Origin: CBFDCQ01 sp965603355
Lineage (GTDB): Bacteria; Hydrogenedentota; CAZGCA01; CBFDCQ01
DNA length: 64,000 nt
NCBI GenBank assembly: GCA_965603355.1
Contig: CBFDCQ010000003.1
Location: 31,621 to 95,620 of the forward strand
Direction of reading: 5' to 3'
Each line of letters opens with the position of its first letter. Positions within the stretch are counted from its first letter, which is position 1. Positions 1-7,259 of the stretch are shown here, in pieces. The notes below the pieces were generated by a model. That model ran no database searches. It was given only the letters and a program-made list of their open reading frames with translations, and had not been told where the DNA came from. The position numbers were made by a program, and so were the translations under genes.

Positions 1-219
1 CTTCTTCAGGTCCGCAAACACGTCAAACCCGTTCTTCTCCGGCATCTGTACGTCGAGAATGATAAGGTCCGGCGTTGCCTCCTTCGCTTTTTCGAGTCCG
101 CTCACGCCGTCGTTTGCCGAGATCGGCGCGATATCGCCGACTTCCGATAGAACGGCCTCCACAAACTCGACAGCGTCTTGTTCATCATCCACGATCAGAA
201 CCGTCTTAACGTCAGCCAT
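1..219 (-). CDS. Response regulator receiver domain protein (3' end cut by window)
   Basis: The visible 73 residues are the first half of a CheY-like receiver domain. After the start come the acidic pair D11/D12 in the stretch VLIVDDE and the probable phosphoacceptor D56 in LIILDVQMPE. The carboxy-terminal half, with the conserved Thr and Lys, lies beyond the left edge, so any output domain is unknown. A strong ribosome site (AGGAGGTG) lies 4-5 bases before the ATG. The gene is 54 bp downstream of a GAF histidine kinase on the same strand, which suggests a two-component pair with phosphotransfer from the kinase. The pairing is inferred from position; the receiver identity is secure. Confidence 0.9.
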   Translation of the reverse strand, partial: MADVKTVLIVDDEQDAVEFVEAVLSEVGDIAPISANDGVSGLEKAKEATPDLIILDVQMPEKNGFDVFADLKK

Positions 220-273
220 GTAACACCTCCTCTTTCTTCTTCATGCCTTCCTTCCTGATGTCCAATGTCAAGA

Positions 274-1488
274 CTAACCGGTCTCACCTCTCAAAGGCAA
301 GGTTACGGTAAAGGTGGTTCCCTCGCCGAGCTTGGAATCCACCGCGATCTCGCCGTTGTGTTCCGTTATTATCTTGTGTGTAACGGGCAGACCGAGTCCG
401 GTTCCCTGCGACCCTTTCGTGCTGAAGAACATCTGGAACAGTTGTTCCTTATCCTCGGCTGCAATGCCGCACCCGTTGTCTGAAATCTTGATGCAGAACA
501 CATCTCCATCCGGTATTTCAGTGCAGACCTCAACGCATCCCTCGTTAGCGTCGTCGCACGCGTCCACGGCATTAGAGACGAGGTTGAGCAGGCACCTGCG
601 GATGCCTTTCGGGTCGAGCGCGACCTTGTTGAGCCGGGCATTCGGCGTCCAGGTGACGGTCACGCCCTTGTCGGCGGCTTTCTGCTCCATCAGATCGCAT
701 ACCGCCTGGATGATCTCGTTGACGTCGGCCACATCGTACTCCGGTTTGCGCTCCTTGGAGTACGTGAGCATATCCAGCACGAGGTCCTTCATGAACCCGT
801 TGTTCTTCTTGAGTATTTCCCATCCTCTCGAGAGCGTTTTGGAGTCATCCTTACGAAGTCCCAGATCCACCATGTACGCTCCACCCTGGATGCCGTTGAG
901 CACGTTCTTTATGCAGTGTGCCAACCCCGCGACGGTCTGTCCAACAGCCGCCAGCCGTTCCTTTTCCAATATCTCTTCATGCAGCACGGCATTTTCGATA
1001 GCGATGGCCGCCTGTGCCGCGACGGCCTCGCATAGCGCCAGATCATGTTCGTCGAAATCGGTTCCGTCGAGCTTGTTAATGATCTCGATAGCGCCCCACA
1101 GCCGATTCTTCGTTGCCATGGGCACACACGCGATCGCTCTTGTACTGAACCCGCTGTCCTCGTCCACTTTGCTGAAGAACCGATCGTCGCTGGCGACATC
1201 GTTGACGATGGCCGGCTTGCCGGACTGGACAACCCATCCGACGATCCCTTCACCCTGTTTCATCCTCATGGGCTTGACCGCTTCCGCCTTATGACCTCGA
1301 GCGACGTGGAAGAGCAGATCGCCGGTCTCATCGTCTATTAGGACCAGGGAGGAAGCCTCGACACTCATGACGTCCGTCGTGACGGACATCACGGACTCAA
1401 GCACCGTGTCCAGGTCCAGATGCGCATTGACCGTCTTGCTCACTTGGATGAGTGCGTTTAGTTCGCCGGTTTTCAACGAAGCAGCCAT
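274..1488 (-). CDS. GAF-domain sensor histidine kinase
   Basis: A cytoplasmic kinase of 404 residues with no membrane segment. A GAF sensor domain spans about residues 16-165. The dimerisation helix carries the probable phosphoacceptor H191 (motif GLAHCIKN). The HATPase_c domain has an N box around N306 (LVSNAVDA), a G1 box at 337-342 (DNGCGI) and a G2 box at 362-366 (GTGLGL). It probably phosphorylates the receiver protein encoded just downstream; the signal is unknown. The ATG is preceded by GAGGT and by a promoter-like TTGCGC/TATATT pair. Residues 1 to about 158 are copied almost exactly at 4748-5220, and the identical DNA runs from 1016 to 1443. The kinase itself looks intact. Confidence 0.93.
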   Translation of the reverse strand: MAASLKTGELNALIQVSKTVNAHLDLDTVLESVMSVTTDVMSVEASSLVLIDDETGDLLFHVARGHKAEAVKPMRMKQGEGIVGWVVQSGKPAIVNDVASDDRFFSKVDEDSGFSTRAIACVPMATKNRLWGAIEIINKLDGTDFDEHDLALCEAVAAQAAIAIENAVLHEEILEKERLAAVGQTVAGLAHCIKNVLNGIQGGAYMVDLGLRKDDSKTLSRGWEILKKNNGFMKDLVLDMLTYSKERKPEYDVADVNEIIQAVCDLMEQKAADKGVTVTWTPNARLNKVALDPKGIRRCLLNLVSNAVDACDDANEGCVEVCTEIPDGDVFCIKISDNGCGIAAEDKEQLFQMFFSTKGSQGTGLGLPVTHKIITEHNGEIAVDSKLGEGTTFTVTLPLRGETG

Positions 1489-1499
1489 AATGAGTACCT

Positions 1500-1517
1500 C
1501 ACGCGCCTTAACGCGTG
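1500..1517. promoter_or_regulatory. Inverted repeat in kinase leader (possible operator)
   Basis: CACGCG and CGCGTG form a perfect 6-bp inverted repeat around a 6-bp spacer, between the putative -10 box and the start codon of the kinase gene. Both arms are kept in the second copy at 5232-5249, although the spacer has changed there by one base. It may be a regulator site or an RNA hairpin; no regulator can be named. Confidence 0.35.
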
Positions 1518-1551
1518 CATCTGGAATTGTCCCCGGTCACCCGTGCGCAGT

Positions 1552-1580
1552 AATATAGCACAAAGCACTTCCGCGCGCAA
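1552..1580 (-). promoter_or_regulatory. Putative sigma-70 promoter of the kinase gene
   Basis: Read on the minus strand: -35 TTGCGC (1575-1580), 17-bp spacer, -10 TATATT (1552-1557), about 60 bp before the kinase ATG. Both hexamers and the spacing are unchanged in the diverged copy at 5284-5312, which supports function. Confidence 0.55.
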
Positions 1581-1638
1581 GGCTGCGAGTTGCGGAGCAT
1601 GTTGGGTCTATCCTGTCCTGTCTGCGTGAGGGCTTATC

Positions 1639-2988
1639 TCAATGTGCAGCGGTGGCCTGTCGAGGCGGAGCCTGCTCTTGGGAGAGCGCGGCGAGATCGT
1701 CGTTTACCATCACGACAGCGGTCTCCCCGCTCTTAGCGTAGTAACCCTTTCTGATGGCGACCTGACGGAACTTGAATCTCCTATAGATGCTGAGGGTCTT
1801 CTTTGCTTCATCGTTGACTAACGATTCCATTGAGATCACTTTGAAGTACATTATCTCATCACTATCACCCCCATCGCCGATGCCGGCCTCGTAGAAGCAG
1901 CCGAGATTGCCATCGGGCAGAACCGCAATAGACGAATAACCGGCGGGGCCTGCATGGACTTGTTGTGCGATTGGCCATGTCTTGCCGTCATCCTTGCTGA
2001 CTTGAACGGTCAGGTTAAAGCGATCCGTCTGGGTGGCAGGATTTGAAAATATCAGCAGGTTATTGTCATCGGGATTATGACTTATCAGGCTTGCCTGGCA
2101 CACTGGTTCGATAAGCGTCTGGTCATGTTCTATCGGTGACCAGGTAGCTCCACCATCGCTACTGAAAGAAAGTGCACGACATTTCTTGCCGTTATAGCTT
2201 CGCATATTCATCATCAGTCTCGAGTCGCTCAATTCTACGACGGTGCTTTCGTTACAGCCGGGCGTCATGGATTCGCTGAGTTTCCAGCTCTTGCCGTGAT
2301 CGTCACTGTAAATCACGTGGGCTCCATAGCCATGCTTGCCGAACATGCGAAAGACGTCATCGCGTGTTTCGGTGTAGCTGTGGTTGGCGGGAATTACGAG
2401 CCTTCCTTTGTATCGGCCGTTTAGAATTTGAATCCCGTTGCCGGGACCGGTCGCATACCATCGCCAGTCATCTTTGCGGGCCGTTTCGGAGAGATCGACA
2501 GGAGTTGACCATGTCTTGCCGTCGTCATCGGAGCAGCAAACATAAGGCCTTCGGACATCCTTGCTTTCTCCGCGGACTATATCGGGTCCATGATCGCCGC
2601 CAAAATTCCATGTTGCTAGAAGCCAGATGCGCCCTGTATCCTGATCGACAACAGGACAGGGATTGCCGCAGGTATTTCGGCCGTCGGACCATACCACCAA
2701 TCGTTCGCCCCAGGTCTTTCCAGAATCTTCGGACCTGCGTACCAGCAGATCAATATCACCTGTGTCGCGGTCCTCCCGGCCTTCACAGAAGGCTAGCACG
2801 GTCCCTTTCTTGGTGACTATCAACGAGGGAATGCGGCAGTTGTTATATCCGTATTTGTCCTGCTCAAAGAGCACTAGCTTGTCTGGACGTTTGTCACTAA
2901 AGGCGCTCTTGCCTTCGGCAGTCCTAAAGTCGTCTCCAAACGCGAGCAAGGTTGGTATGAGATACATAATGCAAAACATATATTTCAT
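1639..2988 (-). CDS. Secreted GH33-type sialidase fused to a RimI tail remnant
   Basis: A probable exo-alpha-sialidase of 449 residues, exported and acting on sialylated or related glycans. The start at 2988 is chosen because GAGAGGT precedes it and a hydrophobic signal peptide follows; a longer frame begins at 3039. Family marks include an RIP motif early in the mature protein (NCRIPSL), five Asp-boxes of the form SxDxGxTW (for example SEDSGKTWG and SDDDGKTWS), a second arginine in NMRSYNG, a third near TDRFNL and a Tyr/Glu region (AGYSSIAVLPDG). Residues 399-449 do not belong to a sialidase: they match the end of RimI encoded at 5734-6216 (about 29 of 40 positions identical) and then read on, because the RimI stop TAG has become CAG. 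The next gene upstream on this strand is another propeller-type glycosidase. Confidence 0.85.
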   Translation of the reverse strand: MKYMFCIMYLIPTLLAFGDDFRTAEGKSAFSDKRPDKLVLFEQDKYGYNNCRIPSLIVTKKGTVLAFCEGREDRDTGDIDLLVRRSEDSGKTWGERLVVWSDGRNTCGNPCPVVDQDTGRIWLLATWNFGGDHGPDIVRGESKDVRRPYVCCSDDDGKTWSTPVDLSETARKDDWRWYATGPGNGIQILNGRYKGRLVIPANHSYTETRDDVFRMFGKHGYGAHVIYSDDHGKSWKLSESMTPGCNESTVVELSDSRLMMNMRSYNGKKCRALSFSSDGGATWSPIEHDQTLIEPVCQASLISHNPDDNNLLIFSNPATQTDRFNLTVQVSKDDGKTWPIAQQVHAGPAGYSSIAVLPDGNLGCFYEAGIGDGGDSDEIMYFKVISMESLVNDEAKKTLSIYRRFKFRQVAIRKGYYAKSGETAVVMVNDDLAALSQEQAPPRQATAAH

Positions 2989-3130
2989 TGTAATACCTCT
3001 CTTTTGCCACCAAAGAGGGCCATGTACCTTAGATGCCATAGATCATTGCCACAAGCATGGTTAAGGAGGGCACTCGACCGATTTAGTGAACCACAAGCTT
3101 TATCATGAATACAATTCTCCAGGCGCCTTC

Positions 3131-4642
3131 CTACTGAATCTGAAACGCATAGAGTTTTGCGTTTCGCAAGCGAAAGCGAATTTGCACCACCTTGCCCACT
3201 AGAGATGACAAGTCTCTGCCATTCTTCCAGACCGGTGTGAGTCGCAAGCTGTCCACCGCCCTGTACTCCGGTGCCTCTTTACCGGAAAAGCCCGGGACCA
3301 TCTCCCCATGTTCATCAAGTATTTCAGTCTGTATAATACCAGCACTTGCTTGCACATTGACTTCCAGACGATTCCCCTCGATCCTGAATCGTTTCGTGAG
3401 GACCGTTCCTGGCGTGTCTTTCGCCTCCAAACAGATGAAACCGTCCAGTCTCAGTTTTGCCAGTCCGATATTCAAGTGCCGGCCGCGGCTGTAGTGACGT
3501 TCGTCCATGCCGGCATAGTAGATCCAGTGTTCGTCGTTATGCGTAATGATTTGGGAAGGCGGTTTGATGCCGTCTTTATCAAAACTTCCAGCGGGACCAC
3601 GCGGGACAAGGGGTTTGCGCGCGTGTATCCAGCTCTTGTCAAAGTTGACGCCGTCGCGGCTGGTCCCGATATAGAAGTCCATAAAGTCTTCTTCGTGGCG
3701 AGTGTGATAGTCGTAGCCGTCAAACAACCCTGAACGATCCATGGTGTACACATCCATAAGCGCGAAGTAGACCCCCTCGTATATCCAATTGGTCATCCCG
3801 TTAAATTGCAGGCGGGGACTGCCCCAGCGATTCTTTTCCTTCCTGGGATCGTCCGCGCAGATTTTGTCGGCTACCGTCTTCCACGCTGTCGGATGGTTCT
3901 GCAAGTCGTTGCCCGCCGTGTGGACCATTATGCGCACTGAACGGATCTCACTGGTCCCACCTATGCCACCCAGGTCTGTGCGGGTTAACAAACGGTAGGT
4001 TTTGGTGATCGGGTCCCACAGGAGCTGGTTATGCGTGTCGGCAGCCCGATAGGACACAGCTTTTCCGTCGTTGTAGTAATTCCAGTGGATACCGTCAGCC
4101 GAATAGGAGATACCAACCTTACAGCCTTCTTCCTTAACGTCGCCTGCACCCTTGTATTTCTCAGAATGTCCCCAGGGCAGGCTGGGATCAAGGTTGCAAC
4201 TGAACCCCATGTCACTGAGGACAATGTTGCTCTTGCCGTCTTTTCCCACCATCGGTTTGGTCCAATGGATGCCATCTTTCGACTCGGCATAGCCGACGCC
4301 GATGCGGCCCGCGTACCACATCTGGAACTTATCGTCCTTATTGTTACGCACCACGCTTGTGTAGTAGCCGAAAGCCAGGGCCACCGGCGAGCCAGCAGGT
4401 TTTTTAAAGTCAGGATGGAAATCAGACTCGAGAGAAGGCTCACATACAACCCCAACCTTCTTAACCACACCCATCTCACGGGTAATGTTCTGTTTCTCGG
4501 CGATGACGTAGTCATCCACGAGCAACTGCTTCTGGGTTCCCACGGCAACGAAATCGTCGGCAGCCATCGCCGGCACAAAGCATCCGGCGACAACCGTTAG
4601 AATAGCGAGAAATGTGATTAGAAAACGTGGACAAAGGTACAT
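3131..4642 (-). CDS. Secreted five-bladed-propeller glycosidase-like protein
   Basis: A 503-residue exported protein. The start at 4642 (GAGGAT upstream) gives a clear signal peptide ending near AMAADD; an upstream start at 4675 is possible. The mature protein opens with a VDDYVIAE motif and has repeated blade motifs such as SKDGIHW, SADGIHW and SRDGVNF, which resemble the GH43/GH32/GH130 group of beta-propeller glycosidases. The last ~90 residues look like a beta-sandwich appendage. I cannot name the substrate or identify the catalytic acids with certainty. It lies 142 bp upstream of the sialidase on the same strand, so the pair probably acts together on a host- or algal-type glycan. Both are cargo between the two duplicated flanks. 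Confidence 0.7.
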   Translation of the reverse strand: MYLCPRFLITFLAILTVVAGCFVPAMAADDFVAVGTQKQLLVDDYVIAEKQNITREMGVVKKVGVVCEPSLESDFHPDFKKPAGSPVALAFGYYTSVVRNNKDDKFQMWYAGRIGVGYAESKDGIHWTKPMVGKDGKSNIVLSDMGFSCNLDPSLPWGHSEKYKGAGDVKEEGCKVGISYSADGIHWNYYNDGKAVSYRAADTHNQLLWDPITKTYRLLTRTDLGGIGGTSEIRSVRIMVHTAGNDLQNHPTAWKTVADKICADDPRKEKNRWGSPRLQFNGMTNWIYEGVYFALMDVYTMDRSGLFDGYDYHTRHEEDFMDFYIGTSRDGVNFDKSWIHARKPLVPRGPAGSFDKDGIKPPSQIITHNDEHWIYYAGMDERHYSRGRHLNIGLAKLRLDGFICLEAKDTPGTVLTKRFRIEGNRLEVNVQASAGIIQTEILDEHGEMVPGFSGKEAPEYRAVDSLRLTPVWKNGRDLSSLVGKVVQIRFRLRNAKLYAFQIQ

Positions 4643-4747
4643 GGTTAAATCCTCGCATCTGTTTCTAGCCGACAATTCCTATATAGATCTGCTCTGGCCA
4701 ATGCCGAGCAAGTTCTCGTCCATTATTGAGAGAACCGCGGCCGCTTC

Positions 4748-5220
4748 GCCGCGACGGCCTCGCATAGCGCCAGATCATGTTCGTCGAAATCGGTTCCGTC
4801 GAGCTTGTTAATGATCTCGATAGCGCCCCACAGCCGATTCTTCGTTGCCATGGGCACACACGCGATCGCTCTTGTACTGAACCCGCTGTCCTCGTCCACT
4901 TTGCTGAAGAACCGATCGTCGCTGGCGACATCGTTGACGATGGCCGGCTTGCCGGACTGGACAACCCATCCGACGATCCCTTCACCCTGTTTCATCCTCA
5001 TGGGCTTGACCGCTTCCGCCTTATGACCTCGAGCGACGTGGAAGAGCAGATCGCCGGTCTCATCGTCTATTAGGACCAGGGAGGAAGCCTCGACACTCAT
5101 GACGTCCGTCGTGACGGACATCACGGACTCAAGCACCGTGTCCAGGTCCAGATGCGCATTGACCGTCTTGCTCACCTGTATGAGAGCGTTTAGTTCGCCG
5201 GTTTTCAACGAAGCAGGCAT
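4748..5220 (-). pseudogene. Truncated GAF-only copy of the sensor kinase
   Basis: From its ATG at 5220 this frame repeats kinase residues 1 to ~158 with one visible change (A2 to P), then diverges at AVAA and stops after seven unrelated residues at 4723 (165 residues in all). The dimerisation and ATPase domains are absent, so it cannot be a kinase. It still has a start codon, a GAGGT-like site and a copy of the promoter, so a soluble GAF protein could be made. I call it a pseudogene because the break coincides with the edge of the duplicated segment. Confidence 0.8.
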
Positions 5221-5283
5221 AATGTATACCTCACGCGCCGTAACGCGTGCATCTGGAATTGCCCCCGGTCACCCGTTCCGAGT

Positions 5284-5312
5284 AATATAGCACAAAGCAA
5301 GTCTGCGCGCAA
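5284..5312 (-). promoter_or_regulatory. Duplicated copy of the kinase promoter
   Basis: TTGCGC, 17-bp spacer, TATATT on the minus strand, exactly 3,732 bp from the corresponding bases of copy A. It would drive the truncated GAF gene. Confidence 0.5.
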
Positions 5313-5401
5313 GGCTGCGGGTTGCGGGGCATGTGGGGCCTATGCTAGCCTATGTATGTAAGATCGTATCGCAATGTCCGGCGGAGAGGAGGTAAATGGC
5401 T

Positions 5402-5731
5402 ATGCTAGTTGTTACGACACCGACTATTGAGGGGAAGAAGATTGAGACTTATCTGGGGATAGTAACCGGCGAGGCGATTCTCGGCGCGAATATATTCAAG
5501 GACTTCTTCGCTGGTGTACGCAACATCGTTGGCGGTAGGTCCGCTGCATACGAGAAGGAGTTGCGCAAGGCCAAGGATATCGCTATCCAGGAAATGGTCG
5601 AGCAGGCGGAAGGGCTCGGCGGCAACGCTGTGATAGGCGTTGACCTCGATTACGAGACGATCGGCATAGGTCAGGGCGGCAATATGCTCTTGGTGAGCGC
5701 TTCGGGTACGGCGGTGGTCTGTCGAGGCTGA
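5402..5731 (+). CDS. YbjQ/UPF0145 family protein
   Basis: A 109-residue heavy-metal-binding-like domain protein of the YbjQ family. It shows the family pattern: VVTTPTIEGKKI at the start, ILGANIFKDFFAG, an acidic/basic helix (YEKELRKAKDIA), and GGNAVIGVDLDYE near the end. Homologues form pentameric rings of unknown function. I place the start at 5402 rather than 5396 because AGGAGGT ends 8 bases before it, against 2 for the earlier ATG. It is the only rightward gene between the leftward kinase remnant and rimI, and it ends 2 bp from the rimI stop. Copy A of the duplication has lost it. Confidence 0.85.
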   Translation: MLVVTTPTIEGKKIETYLGIVTGEAILGANIFKDFFAGVRNIVGGRSAAYEKELRKAKDIAIQEMVEQAEGLGGNAVIGVDLDYETIGIGQGGNMLLVSASGTAVVCRG

Positions 5732-5733
5732 GC

Positions 5734-6216
5734 CTACTCTCTCGAGAGCGCGCCGAGGTCGTCGTTCACCATCACAGTAGCGTTCTCGCCGGTGTGAGCG
5801 TAGTAACCCTTGCGTGTCGCGACATGCCGGAATCCGAATTTCCTATACATACTGAGCGCGGCAAAATTGTTTTCTCTTACCTCAAGAGTTGCCATTGTGA
5901 CCTTTCTGGATACCGCGGCGTCCAGCAGGTGTTGCAGGATCATCGAGCCGTATCCTTGCCGGCGGTAGAGTGGATGGACCGCTATGTTTGTGATATGGAC
6001 CTCATCCGCGATCAGCCAGAACCCACCGTACCCGATCAGCTCAGGACCCAGCCGGAACACCATGAAATACGAGCTCGGCTGGTCCATCTCCTTGAGGAAA
6101 AGGAACTGCGACCAGGGTTCGGGAAAGGAGACAGTCTCTATGGCGAGAACCTCCGGGAGATTCTTCCGCGAAAGAGGTTCGCAACTTATCTCAGTGGTGG
6201 TCACTCTGTGTAACAC
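5734..6216 (-). CDS. rimI: Ribosomal protein S18-alanine N-acetyltransferase
   Basis: A 160-residue GNAT-fold acetyltransferase. The acetyl-CoA loop region is seen in AVHPLYRRQGYG and the carboxy-terminal signature in ALSMYRKFGFRHVATRKGYY, which is typical of RimI. It acetylates the amino terminus of ribosomal protein S18 in the cytoplasm. Its start overlaps the pabC-like gene by 16 bp, and tsaB lies two genes upstream; rimI and tsaB are often neighbours in bacteria. The last 40 codons have a diverged copy fused to the sialidase at 1639-1794. Confidence 0.9.
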   Translation of the reverse strand: MLHRVTTTEISCEPLSRKNLPEVLAIETVSFPEPWSQFLFLKEMDQPSSYFMVFRLGPELIGYGGFWLIADEVHITNIAVHPLYRRQGYGSMILQHLLDAAVSRKVTMATLEVRENNFAALSMYRKFGFRHVATRKGYYAHTGENATVMVNDDLGALSRE

Positions 6217-7094
6217 TCCTGTTCCACGAGTTCGCGATAGGCTCTGTGCAACTCCAGCGTAACCTTGCCGGGCGTTCCGTCGCCGATACTCTCGTTTTCC
6301 ACCGCAACGACGGGCATGATCTCGGCTGTCGAGTTGGTGATGAACACCTCGTCGGCCTGAAACATATCTTCAGGCCGTAACATCGCCTCTGCAGTCTTGA
6401 TTCCGAGTTCCGGCGCCATCTCGAGCACGGTTGCTCTCGTAATGCCGGGCAGGACGCCGCATTCGAGGGACGGTGTCAGAAGCTCGTTTCCTCGGACCGT
6501 GAACAGGTTTGTCGTGCTGCCTTCCGTCAGGAAACCGTCCGCGTTCAGCATGACCGCCTCGAACGCTCCCGCATCTTCCGCCTCGGCCCTTGCGAGTACG
6601 CTGTTGAGGTAATTGGCGGACTTGGCTGCCGGGTCGACTGCATCCGGGCTGTTCCTCCGTGTCGCCGCGATGACGATCTTTACGCCATCACGGTACAGCT
6701 CCTCCGGATGGCCATCGAACGGTCTCGCCCAGAATAGTGTCGTCGGGCGCTGCTCGTAGTTCAGAGTGAACCGGCGCGGCCCGACTCCTCGGCTAACCGT
6801 AACGCGCGCGACGGCTTCCGTCAACCCGTTAGCCGAAATGACCCGTTCGAGCCGGTCGATGTACTCCTTTTCCGTGAAAGAAATATCGAGCCGTATGAGC
6901 GATGCGGATTGGCGCAGCCTGTCCCAGTGTGCCTGGCTGCGGAACGCACTGCCGTTGTACACCCGGAGCGTCTCGAACACGCCGTCACCGTACAGGAATC
7001 CCCTGTCGAAGATCGAAATCCGCGCTTGCTCTTCGGGAACGAGCTCGCCGTTCAGATCGATCTTGAGCGGCATCGTGTGCTCAGACCGTGTCAC
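6201..7094 (-). CDS. pabC: Class IV aminotransferase, probably aminodeoxychorismate lyase
   Basis: A 297-residue fold-type IV PLP enzyme. The PLP lysine is K158 in AAKSANYLNS, followed by the phosphate-binding segment LTEGSTTNLF. Branched-chain aminotransferase (IlvE), D-amino acid aminotransferase and aminodeoxychorismate lyase share this fold. The adjacent pabB-like gene argues for the lyase that releases 4-aminobenzoate for folate. Because ilvB, ilvN and ilvD are also in the window, an IlvE role is the main alternative. The GTG at 7094 has TTGAGGAT upstream; an ATG at 7073 has no clear ribosome site. Confidence 0.8.
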   Translation of the reverse strand: MTRSEHTMPLKIDLNGELVPEEQARISIFDRGFLYGDGVFETLRVYNGSAFRSQAHWDRLRQSASLIRLDISFTEKEYIDRLERVISANGLTEAVARVTVSRGVGPRRFTLNYEQRPTTLFWARPFDGHPEELYRDGVKIVIAATRRNSPDAVDPAAKSANYLNSVLARAEAEDAGAFEAVMLNADGFLTEGSTTNLFTVRGNELLTPSLECGVLPGITRATVLEMAPELGIKTAEAMLRPEDMFQADEVFITNSTAEIMPVVAVENESIGDGTPGKVTLELHRAYRELVEQECYTE

Positions 7095-7150
7095 AGCTTG
7101 ATATCCTCAACCATATCCGTTTGGCGTGCGCTCAATCACTCATAACTAAG

Positions 7151-7225
7151 GTAGGGCGGGCATCCTGCCCGCCGCTCATAAGCGTCCGCCGCGCGCTGTC
7201 CTGTCGGGCAAGATGCCCGACCTAC
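7151..7225. repeat. GTAGGG-type palindromic element (paired)
   Basis: Begins GTAGGGCGGGCATCCTGCCC and ends with GGGCAAGATGCCCGACCTAC, so two small palindromes face each other. The same architecture recurs at 9720-9792. It lies between pabC and pabB and has no coding capacity. Confidence 0.7.
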
Positions 7226-7259
7226 CTGACTGTCGAGCGCAGCGCCCGCAAGCGTGTTC

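Larger units (their letters stand above)
1016..1794. repeat. Duplicated chromosomal segment, copy A
   Basis: Copy A runs from inside the kinase gene (codon ~158), through its leader, to the last ~40 codons of a rimI-like gene. Bases 1016-1443 are identical to 4748-5175 (428 bp, read by eye). From 1444 to about 1630 the match to copy B falls to roughly 85 per cent, and in the rimI part it is lower. The ybjQ-like gene present in copy B is missing here. The missing segment is bounded by the short shared sequence GCGG, as expected for a deletion. Copy A keeps the complete kinase and only the tail of rimI. Confidence 0.85.
4748..5856. repeat. Duplicated chromosomal segment, copy B
   Basis: The partner of 1016-1794. 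It contains the kinase 5' part, its leader, the ybjQ-like gene and the 3' part of rimI, and continues into the rest of rimI. The kinase is broken at the left edge while rimI is complete, the reverse of copy A. Reciprocal truncation is what a tandem duplication with cargo at the junction, or single-crossover integration of a circle, would leave. Confidence 0.8.
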
